From Saccharothrix sp. HUAS TT1 (GTDB lineage Bacteria > Actinomycetota > Actinomycetes > Mycobacteriales > Pseudonocardiaceae): a DNA stretch of 64,000 bases. Below the pieces are notes generated by a model. It ran no database searches. It had not been told where the DNA came from and saw nothing but the letters and a program-made list of their open reading frames with translations. The stretch spans positions 4,092,001 through 4,156,000 of the forward strand of contig NZ_CP160453.1 in NCBI RefSeq assembly GCF_040744945.1, read 5' to 3'. Position numbers and translations under genes: made by a program. Shown one piece after another: positions 47,657 to 55,602 of this stretch (positions are counted from its first letter, which is position 1; the number at the start of each line of letters is the position of its first letter).

Positions 47657-49054
47657 ACAGGCGTCGGTGGGCAGGCCGTGCGCGGCTCGCTGTGGCTGTT
47701 CGGCGTCAACCTGGTCAGCAAGGGCAGCCAGATGGCCGTCACGCTGGTGCTGGCCGCCTTCCTCACCGAAGAGGGGTTGGGACTGGTCGCGCTGGCCGTG
47801 GCGCTGGTGAACATCGGCCAGGTCGTCCAGTCGATGGGCGTGTACGACGTGGTCAGCCGGACCGACCGGGACCCGGGCCGGGTGGCGGGCACGCTGCTCG
47901 TCCTCAGCGCCGGGACCGGGGCGGCGCTGGCCCTGGCGCTGGTGGTGGCGGCGGACGGGATCGCGCACGCGCTGGACGCGCCGTCGGTCGCGCCGCTGGT
48001 GCGGCTGGCGGCGGTGAGCCTGCCGTTCTCGGCGGTGGCGGGCGTGCAGCTGGGGCTGCTGCACCGCGAACTGGACTTCCGCCGCCGGCTGCTGCCCGAC
48101 GCGGGCGGCGCGGTGCTCGGCGCGGTGGTGACGGTCGTGCTCGCGGTGGCGGGCGCCGGACCGCACTCGCTGGTCGTCGGGCTGCTGTGCACGGCGGTCG
48201 CGCAACCCGTGCTGGGCGTGGTGGTGGGCGTGCGGGTGCGGCCGGTGTGGGACGCGGACGCGGCGGGCGAGGCGTTGCGGTGGATCGCGGTCGTCGGACC
48301 GGGCGCGCTGGTGGCCGTGCTGCTGATCAACGTCGACTACCTGGCGATCTCCCGGGTGCACGGCGCGGACGCGGTCGGCGTGTACTCGCTGGCGTTCCGG
48401 ATCGCCTGGGTGCCCTACATCCTGGTGGCGGTGGTGCTCGGCGGGGTGGTGCTCCCGCTGTGCGCGCGGCTGCTCCGGGAGGAGCGGGGGGCGGGGTTGG
48501 CGGTGGTGGTCGGCCGGTTCACGGCGGTGGTGCTGGCAATCACCGGAGGTCTGTACGCGGTCACGGCGGCGTTGGCGGACCGGGTGGTGGTGTTCGGCGA
48601 GCGGTGGGCGGGTGCGGCGACGCCGTTGGCGCTGCTGTGCCTGTACGGGCTGGGGATCGGGTTGCTGCACCTGTGGTACCAGGTGCTGAAGGCGGCCGGG
48701 CACGCCCGGCGCTACCTCGCGCTGGAGGTCGGCCACCTGGTGCTGCTGGTCGGCGGGCTGCTGGTGTTCACCCGGCACGGGGTGGTTGCCGTCGCGCTGG
48801 TGCAGGTCGTGGCGGCGTGGCTGGTGGTGCCGTGCACGTGGTGGGCGTTGGCGCGGCGGGGGATCGGGCCTCCGGTCGGGGTGCTGGCGCGCGGTGCGGC
48901 CGGGGTGGTCGTGGCGGCGGCGCTGGGGTTCTTCGTCGGTGACCTGTTCGGGCCGCCCGGGTCGGTGGCGGCCGTGCTGGGTGAGGGGGTCGTGGTGGCG
49001 GTGGTGTGCGGGGTGGTCCTGCTGGCGGCTAACCGGGAGGTGTTGCGTCGATGA
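47654..49054 (+). CDS. Wzx-like polysaccharide flippase (MOP superfamily)
   Basis: A 466-residue protein with 12-14 predicted helices. It opens with GQAVRGSLWLFGVNLVSKGSQMAVTLVLAAFLTEEGLGLVAL, the classic oligosaccharide-flippase N-terminus, followed by SMGVYDVVSRTDR and VDYLAISRVHGADAVGVYSLAFRIAW. It would flip undecaprenyl-linked repeat units to the outer face. Start placed at GTG 47654; the GTGs at 47633 and 47612 would only add Gly/Arg-rich residues from a duplication. The stop overlaps the next ATG. Confidence 0.88.
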   Translation: MTGVGGQAVRGSLWLFGVNLVSKGSQMAVTLVLAAFLTEEGLGLVALAVALVNIGQVVQSMGVYDVVSRTDRDPGRVAGTLLVLSAGTGAALALALVVAADGIAHALDAPSVAPLVRLAAVSLPFSAVAGVQLGLLHRELDFRRRLLPDAGGAVLGAVVTVVLAVAGAGPHSLVVGLLCTAVAQPVLGVVVGVRVRPVWDADAAGEALRWIAVVGPGALVAVLLINVDYLAISRVHGADAVGVYSLAFRIAWVPYILVAVVLGGVVLPLCARLLREERGAGLAVVVGRFTAVVLAITGGLYAVTAALADRVVVFGERWAGAATPLALLCLYGLGIGLLHLWYQVLKAAGHARRYLALEVGHLVLLVGGLLVFTRHGVVAVALVQVVAAWLVVPCTWWALARRGIGPPVGVLARGAAGVVVAAALGFFVGDLFGPPGSVAAVLGEGVVVAVVCGVVLLAANREVLRR

Positions 49055-50139
49055 AGGTCGTGCACGTCAGTCAGCCCGTGACGGCGGGAGTGGCGGGAGT
49101 GGTGCTGGAGCTGGTCCGGGCGCAGCGGGACCTGGGGTGGGCGGTGACCGTGGTCTGCCCGCCGGGTCCGCTCGCCGACCGGGCGCGCGGCCTCGGGGTG
49201 GAGGTGCGGGCCTGGTCCGCCGGGCGTCGGCCGGGGATCGGGATGGCGGCGGAGGCGGTGCGGCTGCGCCGGGTGCTGCGGGAGCTGGCGCCGGACGTGG
49301 TGCACCTGCACAGCTCCAAGGCCGGGTTGGTCGGGAGGTTGGTGGTGCGCGGGCGGGTGCCGACGTTGTTCCAGCCGCACATGTGGTCGTTCCAGAGCGT
49401 CGGAGGGCCGGTGGGGTGGGCGTCGCGGGAGTGGGAGCGGGTGGCCACCCGGTGGACGCACCAGCTGGTGTGCGTGAGCGACGACGAACTCGCCGCGGGG
49501 CGGGCGGCCGGGGTGGGTGGACCGGCCGAGGTGGTGTGCAACGGGGTGGACCTCGACCGGTTGCGGCCCGGGGATCGGGGCGCGGCGCGGCGTCGGCTGG
49601 GGTTGCCGGAGGCGCCGACGGCGGTGTGCGTGGGTCGGTTGGCGTCGTTGAAGGGGCAGGACCAGCTGCTCGCGGCCTGGCCGGTGGTGCGGGCGCGGGT
49701 GCCGGGGGCGCGGTTGGTGCTGGTCGGCGACGGGCCGATGGCGGAGCGGTGGCGGGCGGAGTGCGGGGACGAGTCGGTGCTGTGGTGGGGGCACTGCGAC
49801 GCGGTGGCCGATTTCTACGCGGCGGCGGACGTGGTGGTGCTGCCGTCGCGGGAGGAGGGGATGGCGCTGGTGCCGTTGGAGGCCATGGCTTGTGGTCGGT
49901 CGGTGGTGGGGTTCGACGTGGGTGGGGTGCGGCAGAGCGTGGGGGAGGCGGGGGAGGTGCTGGCGGCGGGTGATGTCGGAGCACTGGCCGAGGCGGTCGC
50001 TGCTCGCCTCGCCGACCCGGCTCGGGCGGATTCGGAGGGGGTTCGCGGGAGGCGGCGCGTGGAGCTGCTGTTCGACCGCCGGCAGACGGCGGACCAGGTG
50101 GCCACCCTGGTCGACAAGCTCGTGGTGGGCGCCCTGTGA
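49051..50139 (+). CDS. GT4-family glycosyltransferase
   Basis: A 362-residue GT-B enzyme: KVVHVSQPVTAGVAGVVLELV at the N-terminus, VVHLHSSKAGLVGRL, and the C-terminal VGRLASLKGQDQLLAAW, LVGDGPMAE and LPSREEGMALVPLEAMACGRSVVGFDVGG with the E-x7-E motif. It is the fourth gene downstream of Wzy and part of the same ATGA-coupled run. Its codons increasingly end in G toward the 3' end. Confidence 0.92.
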   Translation: MKVVHVSQPVTAGVAGVVLELVRAQRDLGWAVTVVCPPGPLADRARGLGVEVRAWSAGRRPGIGMAAEAVRLRRVLRELAPDVVHLHSSKAGLVGRLVVRGRVPTLFQPHMWSFQSVGGPVGWASREWERVATRWTHQLVCVSDDELAAGRAAGVGGPAEVVCNGVDLDRLRPGDRGAARRRLGLPEAPTAVCVGRLASLKGQDQLLAAWPVVRARVPGARLVLVGDGPMAERWRAECGDESVLWWGHCDAVADFYAAADVVVLPSREEGMALVPLEAMACGRSVVGFDVGGVRQSVGEAGEVLAAGDVGALAEAVAARLADPARADSEGVRGRRRVELLFDRRQTADQVATLVDKLVVGAL

Positions 50140-50336
50140 CCCGCGAGTCGAACGCTCACGTACCGCGTGTCGAACGTTCCCGTACCCCGAGTTCAACGCT
50201 CACGTCCCGCGCGTGTCCTACGTTCCGGTCGCGCGTGTCCTACGTTCCGAACGCGAGAGTCCTACGTTCGGGGTGTGAGAGTCCTACGTTCGGGATGGGT
50301 GAGTTCAACGTTCAGGTGGGGTTCAGAGTTCAGGGC
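50140..50336 (+). repeat. 22-bp intergenic tandem array
   Basis: About eight degenerate units with 22-bp spacing (core starts near 50147, 50169, 50191, 50215, 50237, 50259, 50281, 50303). The pattern is like (C)GxG(A/T)GTCCTACGTTC or GAGTTCAACGTTC. Odd units vary between GTCGAACG, GTTCAACG and GTCCTACG. It begins directly after the GT4 stop. No spacers and no cas genes, so this is not CRISPR. Confidence 0.9.
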
Positions 50337-50350
50337 GGTGGTGCTGTCCG

Positions 50351-50482
50351 GCTTGATTTGACATGGGGCCCTTACGGGCGCCCTATGCAGGCCAAAGCCG
50401 GCAGGCCCGGCGGGGAAGAGCGTCCCGCCGGGCCTGCCGGCTTCGTCCAGCCTATGGCACCCGAACCCATGTCAAATCAAGC
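50351..50482. mobile_element. 132-bp nested palindrome, MITE-like element
   Basis: Perfect 17-bp terminal inverted repeats (GCTTGATTTGACATGGG at 50351-50367; its complement at 50466-50482) enclose a perfect 20-bp hairpin (50395-50414 with 50424-50443). The segments between are partly complementary as well, so the whole element can fold on itself. The AT-rich termini contrast with the surroundings. It encodes nothing. It may be a non-autonomous mobile element or a very strong terminator. Confidence 0.6.
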
Positions 50483-50524
50483 CTCGGTGGGTTGGCTGCG
50501 GGTCCGTTGTGGAGGTGGGTTGGG

Positions 50525-51676
50525 GTGACTTCGGTGCGGCCGTTGAGGGTGGCGTACTTGCTCACGCAGGACAGCGGGGGGCCGGTGGATGTGACGGTTC
50601 GGTTGGCGCGGGCGTTCATCGGTGGGGGTGAGGTGGAGGTGAGGGTGTTCGGGCCGGTTCCGCGGCGGGGGGCGAAGGGGTTGGCGGGGCACCACGAGTT
50701 GGTGGAGGTGGGGGACAAGGCGGACGTGTTGGCAGGGCGTCGTGCGCGGGCGGTGGTGAGGGCTTGGCGGCCGGATGTGGTGCACGCGCAGGATCGGCGG
50801 GCCGGGTTGGTCGGGGCCGGGTTGCGGTGGGGGCACGAGGTGGTGCAGACGTACCACGGTGTGCCGGATGACGTGGGGGAGGAGTGGTTCCGGGGGGTGC
50901 CGCGGGCTGTTGGGCCGTCGGCGTACACGCGGGCGGTGTTGGCGGCGGATGCGGTGGTGGCGCGGGCGGTGCGGAGGACGGTGGTGCCGGCGTCGGAGAT
51001 GGGGAGTTTCCTGTCACGGCGGTTGCGGGTGCCGGGGGATCGGTTGGTGCACATAGACAACTGCGTGGAGCCCGCGCACGTCCAGCCGCCGGTGGGGGTG
51101 GTGCGGCGGTTGGTCTTCGTGGGGTTGTTGGTGGAGCGGAAGGGGTTGGCGACGTTGTTGACGGCGTTGGCCCGGCCCGGGGTGATGCCTGAGGACGCCA
51201 CGTTGACGGTGGTGGGGGACGGGCCGGAGCGGGAGCGGGCGGAGCGGTTGGCCGCGGAGTTGGGGGGGAGGGTGGAGTTCCTGGGATTCCGGGAAGATGT
51301 GCCCGAGCTGTTGCGGCACCACGACGCCTTGGTCCTGCCGTCGGTGATGGAGCAGCAGCCGTTGGTGGTGGCGGAGGCGATGGCGGCGGGGAAGCCGGTG
51401 GTGGCGACGGACACCGGTGGGGTGGCCGACATGCTCGGGGGTGCGGGCGGTCTGCTGGCGGCGCCTGGTGACGTCGAGCAGTTGGCGGGGAGGTTGCGCG
51501 AGTTGTTCGCGGAGCCGGAGCCGGGGCGGGTGGGGCGGTTGCTCGCCGAACGGGCGCGGGAGAGGTTCGCGCCGGAGGTTTGTGCGCGGCGGCACCTCGC
51601 CCTCTACCGCGAGGTGGTGCGGGAGGGCGGAGGTGCCGGTGAGGTCGCGGGTAGTGAGGTGGTCGGTGGGGGTTGA
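50525..51676 (+). CDS. GT4-family glycosyltransferase
   Basis: A 383-residue GT-B enzyme: RVAYLLTQDSGGPVDVTVRLARAF, VVHAQDRRAGLVGAGL, then FVGLLVERKGLATLLTAL, VVGDGPERERAERLA and LPSVMEQQPLVVAEAMAAGKPVVATDTGGVADML. It is separated from the coupled run by the repeat array and the palindrome, so it probably has its own promoter. GTG 50525 has GGAGG upstream. Third positions favour G strongly (GGG, GTG, TTG), unlike the C-ending codons of most genes here. Confidence 0.88.
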   Translation: MTSVRPLRVAYLLTQDSGGPVDVTVRLARAFIGGGEVEVRVFGPVPRRGAKGLAGHHELVEVGDKADVLAGRRARAVVRAWRPDVVHAQDRRAGLVGAGLRWGHEVVQTYHGVPDDVGEEWFRGVPRAVGPSAYTRAVLAADAVVARAVRRTVVPASEMGSFLSRRLRVPGDRLVHIDNCVEPAHVQPPVGVVRRLVFVGLLVERKGLATLLTALARPGVMPEDATLTVVGDGPERERAERLAAELGGRVEFLGFREDVPELLRHHDALVLPSVMEQQPLVVAEAMAAGKPVVATDTGGVADMLGGAGGLLAAPGDVEQLAGRLRELFAEPEPGRVGRLLAERARERFAPEVCARRHLALYREVVREGGGAGEVAGSEVVGGG

Positions 51677-51700
51677 GGGGCGCTAGGGAGTTGGGGAGGG

Positions 51701-53044
51701 CTAGGGGGTTGGGGGGAGGGGGGAGGTGGTGGTCGGAGTGGTGGGGGTTGGAGCTGGGGTGGTGGTGGTGGGGGTTGGGGTGGTTGGTGCGGTGGGGGTG
51801 GTGGTGGGGCGGACGAGGATGAGGGCGTCGCTGGCGGCCAGTTCGACGGTTTCCGGGGTGGGGGAGCCGCCGTCGATGTTCACCAGGCCGGGGGGTGGGG
51901 CGATGCGGGCCGGTTTGCCCGTGGGGTTGACGGCGACGTAGCCGCCGGTGAAGCGGCGGTCCCAGATGCCGGAGGGGAGGCGGTTGGCGGTTTCGGTCGC
52001 CTCTCCCAGGTTCGAGTCCTGGTAGCGGGACCAGTCGGGGTCGCGGTAGTCCCTGGTGGTGGCGCCGGACCAGCAGGTGTGCGGGCTGGCGAGCAGGGCG
52101 GCGGTGGCGTAGCCGACGCGTTGTTCGCGCGCGCCCTTGGTGTGGGTGATGAGGAGCAGCCAGGACTCGCCGAGGGCGGCCTGGGAGCGCAGTTCCTTCC
52201 ACTCGTTGCCCTTGAACGTCAGCAGTTCGCCCGAGCCGTTGTCGTGCAGGCTGAAGTTCTCCTCCATCGCACCGTCGTAGCGGGAGTGGGCGGCCCACCG
52301 GCCGGCGGTCAGGTGCGACTCCGACACGTTCGGGATCAGCATCTTCCCGGCCTTGCGCAGGGCGTCGCCCGCGGTGGTGAGGAAGGCGTCCATGCCCTCG
52401 CGGATGATCCGGTCGGACTCGGCGGCGTCGGCGGCGCCCTTGAGGACGGCCGACGAGTAGTACTTCAGGCTGCTGAAGTCGTTGTCCGCCAGCACGCCGT
52501 CCCAGCCCTCGCGCACCACCTCGGTGGTGACGGCCTCGCTCCACGCCTTCTGGTAGGCCGGGTCCCACACGGTCATCTGCCAGTGCTTCGGGTAGGTCTT
52601 CCACTCGATGCGCTTGCCGTCGGTGTCCACGGCGAACCAGTGCGGGCTCTCGCGCTGCGCCTTGAAGTAGCCGATGCCCGTGGGCAGCAGCGGCGCGTCC
52701 ACGTCGCCGTCGACGGCCCCGGGGTAGTTGCGGGCGCTGGAGAAGTCCTTGTAGACCAGCACCTTGATCTTCGGGTTGAGCCGCTTGAGCCGGTGCAGCG
52801 CGGACGTCTCGGTCGCGTTCAGCACGACCAGGCTGTAGTGCTGGGCGGCGAACGCGAGGTCGCGGTTGGTCGGCTGCTCGCCGATGCCGTACCACCAGCC
52901 GCACGGCGCGAGGGCCTTCGGCACCGGGCCCAGCGGTGGCGTCGACCCCACCGCCGCGCCCGCCGTGCACGCCGCGATCGGCGCCAGGAGCGCGGCGGCG
53001 CACAGCAACGCCGCCAGGCGGCGGTTCAACGATTCCTTCGGCAC
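51701..53044 (-). CDS. Putative glycoside hydrolase lipoprotein (GHL15-like)
   Basis: A 447-residue exported lipoprotein with a lipobox at AAC26. The mature part is a TIM-barrel-like domain (KIKVLVYKDFSSARN, WQMTVWDPAYQKAWSEAV, EGWDGVLADNDF, KMLIPNVSES, DGAMEENFS) typical of the hypothetical glycosyl hydrolase 15 group; D and E at DGVLADND and EENF are catalytic candidates. The C-terminus is a Thr/Pro-rich tail of about 40 residues. GTG start; it overlaps the upstream transferase gene by 19 bp. It may trim or process the exported polymer. Confidence 0.78.
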   Translation of the reverse strand: MPKESLNRRLAALLCAAALLAPIAACTAGAAVGSTPPLGPVPKALAPCGWWYGIGEQPTNRDLAFAAQHYSLVVLNATETSALHRLKRLNPKIKVLVYKDFSSARNYPGAVDGDVDAPLLPTGIGYFKAQRESPHWFAVDTDGKRIEWKTYPKHWQMTVWDPAYQKAWSEAVTTEVVREGWDGVLADNDFSSLKYYSSAVLKGAADAAESDRIIREGMDAFLTTAGDALRKAGKMLIPNVSESHLTAGRWAAHSRYDGAMEENFSLHDNGSGELLTFKGNEWKELRSQAALGESWLLLITHTKGAREQRVGYATAALLASPHTCWSGATTRDYRDPDWSRYQDSNLGEATETANRLPSGIWDRRFTGGYVAVNPTGKPARIAPPPGLVNIDGGSPTPETVELAASDALILVRPTTTPTAPTTPTPTTTTPAPTPTTPTTTSPLPPTP

Positions 53045-54492
53045 AAGAGCTCACCCACCGTCTGCAACAGGATTTTCACGTCCAGCCACAACGACCAGTT
53101 GGCTATGTAGTAGTTGTCGTAACGGGACCTGTCGACAATCGACGTGTCGCCACGCAGCCCGTGCACCTGCGCGAGCCCGGTCAACCCCGTGGGAACGCGG
53201 TGCCGGGCCCAGTATAGCTCGTGGATCGCCGAGAACTCGCGAACGAAACCGGGGCGTTCCGGGCGTGGTCCCACGATCGACATGTCGCCGCGGAGGATGT
53301 TCCACAATTGGGGGAGTTCGTCCAACGAAGTGCTACGAAGAAAGCGCCCCACTGGTCCGACGCGGCGATCTCCGACCACTGACCAGGTGACTTGGGAATC
53401 GTCTTCGCCGTGCATCCTCACGCTGCGAAGTTTGTAGAGCACGAACGGGTGGTCGTCCATCCCGACCCGGACCTGGCGGAAGATCACCGGCCGCCCGCTC
53501 TCCAGCAGCACGGCCAGCGCGCACGCCGCGATCACCGGCGCCAGCACGACCAGCGCCACGGCGGCCAGCAGCACGTCCATGGCCCGCTTGACCCACCAGC
53601 TCGGCCTGCTGGTCGGCGCGGTGCCCAGCCGCATCAGCGGGTAGCTGCGCAGCCGCTCGATGTCCGGCCCGTCCTGGTACAGCTCGAACATCCGGGGCAC
53701 GACCAGCGTCGTGCACCCGAGCCGGTGGGCGGTGATGGCCGAGTCGACCACCGACGACTCGCGGGCGTGGGAGAACGCCAGCACGACCGTGCCGACCCCC
53801 AGCCGGGTGATCGCGTCGGCCAGGTCCTCGTCCATCAGCTCGACCGGCAGGGCGGCGCGGTCCAGCGCGGGCTCCGGGTCGACGAACCCGACGGGTCGCA
53901 GGCCGAACTCGGGGTGCGCCAGCATCGCGCCGACCAGGTCGACGCCGACCTTCCCGGCGCCGACCACGATCGTGCGGTCGCAGCGGTGGAACCGGCGGCG
54001 GCACCAGCGGCCGAAGGCGAACACCAGCAGCCTGGCCGGTTCGCTCAGCACGGCGAACGCCAGCACCGACCACTGGGCCGCGCCGGTGCTCCCGGCCGGC
54101 GCGCCGCCGACCAGGCCGACCAGGGTGACCAGCGCGAACGCCACCGCCGTCGCGCCGACGGACCGCGGCAGGTCGTGGAACCAGGACAGCCACAGCCGCC
54201 GCCGGTACAGCCGGCACGCGCCCCGCACGCCGAGCAGCGCCAGCGCCACCACCGCCGTCCACCGCGCGCCCGGCGCGTACCGGGTGACCACCGCGGCCAC
54301 CGCGGTCACGTCCACCGCGACCAGCAGCACCGCCACCGCGTTCACCCGCCGCAGCAGGTCCGACCACGCCACCTCGCGCGGTCGCTGGTGCCGCCGCCGC
54401 GACACCAGCGGCGGGGTGGTCGCCGAGCCCACCCCGTTCACCGCGGACCACCCCTGCCGGGGACCGAGCGCGTCCCGTCCACGCCACACCAC
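53026..54492 (-). CDS. Polyprenyl glycosylphosphotransferase initiating EPS synthesis
   Basis: A 488-residue WbaP/CpsE-type enzyme. Four to five N-terminal helices are followed by a Rossmann-like CoA-binding-type domain (TIVVGAGKVGVDLVGAML). A fifth membrane hairpin and the catalytic bacterial sugar-transferase domain come last: KRAMDVLLAAVALVVLAP, PVIFRQVRVG, FVLYKLRSVRM, STSLDELPQLWNILRGDMSIVGPRPE. It transfers a sugar-1-phosphate to undecaprenyl phosphate, the first committed step. GTG start at 54492 is the longest; the gene heads the minus-strand pair with the lipoprotein. Confidence 0.92.
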   Translation of the reverse strand: MVWRGRDALGPRQGWSAVNGVGSATTPPLVSRRRHQRPREVAWSDLLRRVNAVAVLLVAVDVTAVAAVVTRYAPGARWTAVVALALLGVRGACRLYRRRLWLSWFHDLPRSVGATAVAFALVTLVGLVGGAPAGSTGAAQWSVLAFAVLSEPARLLVFAFGRWCRRRFHRCDRTIVVGAGKVGVDLVGAMLAHPEFGLRPVGFVDPEPALDRAALPVELMDEDLADAITRLGVGTVVLAFSHARESSVVDSAITAHRLGCTTLVVPRMFELYQDGPDIERLRSYPLMRLGTAPTSRPSWWVKRAMDVLLAAVALVVLAPVIAACALAVLLESGRPVIFRQVRVGMDDHPFVLYKLRSVRMHGEDDSQVTWSVVGDRRVGPVGRFLRSTSLDELPQLWNILRGDMSIVGPRPERPGFVREFSAIHELYWARHRVPTGLTGLAQVHGLRGDTSIVDRSRYDNYYIANWSLWLDVKILLQTVGELLCRRNR

Positions 54493-54533
54493 ATCCGGAC
54501 GACGTCCTTCCCACCACGAACCCGATAATGGTC

Positions 54534-54559
54534 ACCCGTTCGAGACCATGCGAACGGGT
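54534..54559. promoter_or_regulatory. 9-bp inverted repeat in divergent EPS promoter region
   Basis: ACCCGTTCG (54534-54542) and CGAACGGGT (54551-54559) flank 8 bp, 42 bp upstream of the glycosylphosphotransferase start. A second small palindrome CACAC-C-GTGTG is at 54569-54579. The 267-bp gap (54493-54759) is the most AT-rich of the right half and holds the divergent promoters of both EPS arms. Confidence 0.55.
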
Positions 54560-54759
54560 ATCTCTGCGCACACCGTGTGTACCAAGGGTGTTTGTTCGGC
54601 GCTAATTCACTCTTTCGGTGATCACATTTCCCCTTTCCAGTGGCCCCCGGCCCTGTTCTTCGCCTGAATTCAGCCCGACGTGCGACGAGATTCCCCCGGG
54701 GTGGTCGAACCTAGTCGCGGTGCGGAGGCGAATAATTCTGGACCGTCATCCGCCATCCA

Positions 54760-55602
54760 GTGAAATGGGGCCTCTTGACCGTCGACGAAGGCGACGTGCG
54801 CACCACGTCGGAACAGGGCGGACCCGCCCTTTCCGGCGGCGCGCGCACCACCGCCCGCGCCCACGTGGTGCTGCCCGCCTACAACGAAGCCGCCTCGCTG
54901 CCGCCGCTGCTGACCCGGCTCGCCCAGGTCGCGCTCACCGAGGAGCTGACCGCCTGGGTCGTGGACGACGGCTCGTCCGACGGCACGGCCGACGTCGTCG
55001 CCGGCGGCTGGCCCGACCTCGACGTCCGGCTGGTCAGCCACCCGGTCAACCTCGGCCTCGGCCAGGCCGTCCAGTCCGGGCTGCGCGCCGTGCTGGCCGA
55101 GGCGGGCGACGAGGACGTGGTCATCGTGATGGACGCCGACGACACCCACGACCCGGCGCTGATCCGCAGGCTGGGCGGCGAGATCGCGGCGGGCGCGGAC
55201 GTGGTGATCTGCTCCCGGTTCGTCGAGGGCGGCGACGACGCGACCGCGCCCGCGCTGCGCCGGCTGCTGTCCCGCGGCGCGGCCGTGCTGTTCCGCCGGG
55301 TGCTGCGGGTCGAGGGCGTCCGCGACTTCACCAGCGGCTTCCGCGCCTACCGGGTCAGCCTGCTGGCCAGGGCGACCGGCCACTGGGGCGAGCGGCTGAT
55401 CGAGGAGCGCGGGTTCGCCTGCATGGTCGAGCTGCTGCTCAAGCTGCGGCACTGCCGCCCGGTGGTCGCCGAGGTGCCGCTGGCCCTGCGCTACGACCGC
55501 AAGCAGGGGCCGAGCAAGATCCGGATCGCCCGGACGGTCTGGCAGTACGTGCGGCTGCTGGTCCGCGACCGGCTCTCGCCCGCGCCGTACCGGGCGCTGT
55601 GA
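54760..55602 (+). CDS. GT2-family (dolichol-phosphate-mannose-synthase-like) glycosyltransferase
   Basis: A 280-residue GT-A enzyme: HVVLPAYNEAASLPPLLTRL, WVVDDGSSDGTADVV, IVMDADDTHDP with the DxD-type metal site, and DFTSGFRAYRVSLL as acceptor motif. No C-terminal membrane helices. It probably makes a polyprenyl-phosphate sugar, which would supply the GT87 enzyme. GTG 54760 is used; TTG 54775 with GGGG just upstream is also possible. Its stop overlaps the next ATG by 1 bp. Confidence 0.88.
   Translation: MKWGLLTVDEGDVRTTSEQGGPALSGGARTTARAHVVLPAYNEAASLPPLLTRLAQVALTEELTAWVVDDGSSDGTADVVAGGWPDLDVRLVSHPVNLGLGQAVQSGLRAVLAEAGDEDVVIVMDADDTHDPALIRRLGGEIAAGADVVICSRFVEGGDDATAPALRRLLSRGAAVLFRRVLRVEGVRDFTSGFRAYRVSLLARATGHWGERLIEERGFACMVELLLKLRHCRPVVAEVPLALRYDRKQGPSKIRIARTVWQYVRLLVRDRLSPAPYRAL

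Noticed and set aside
50140..50336. CRISPR array
   Set aside because: Units follow each other without unique spacers, are degenerate, and no cas genes are present.
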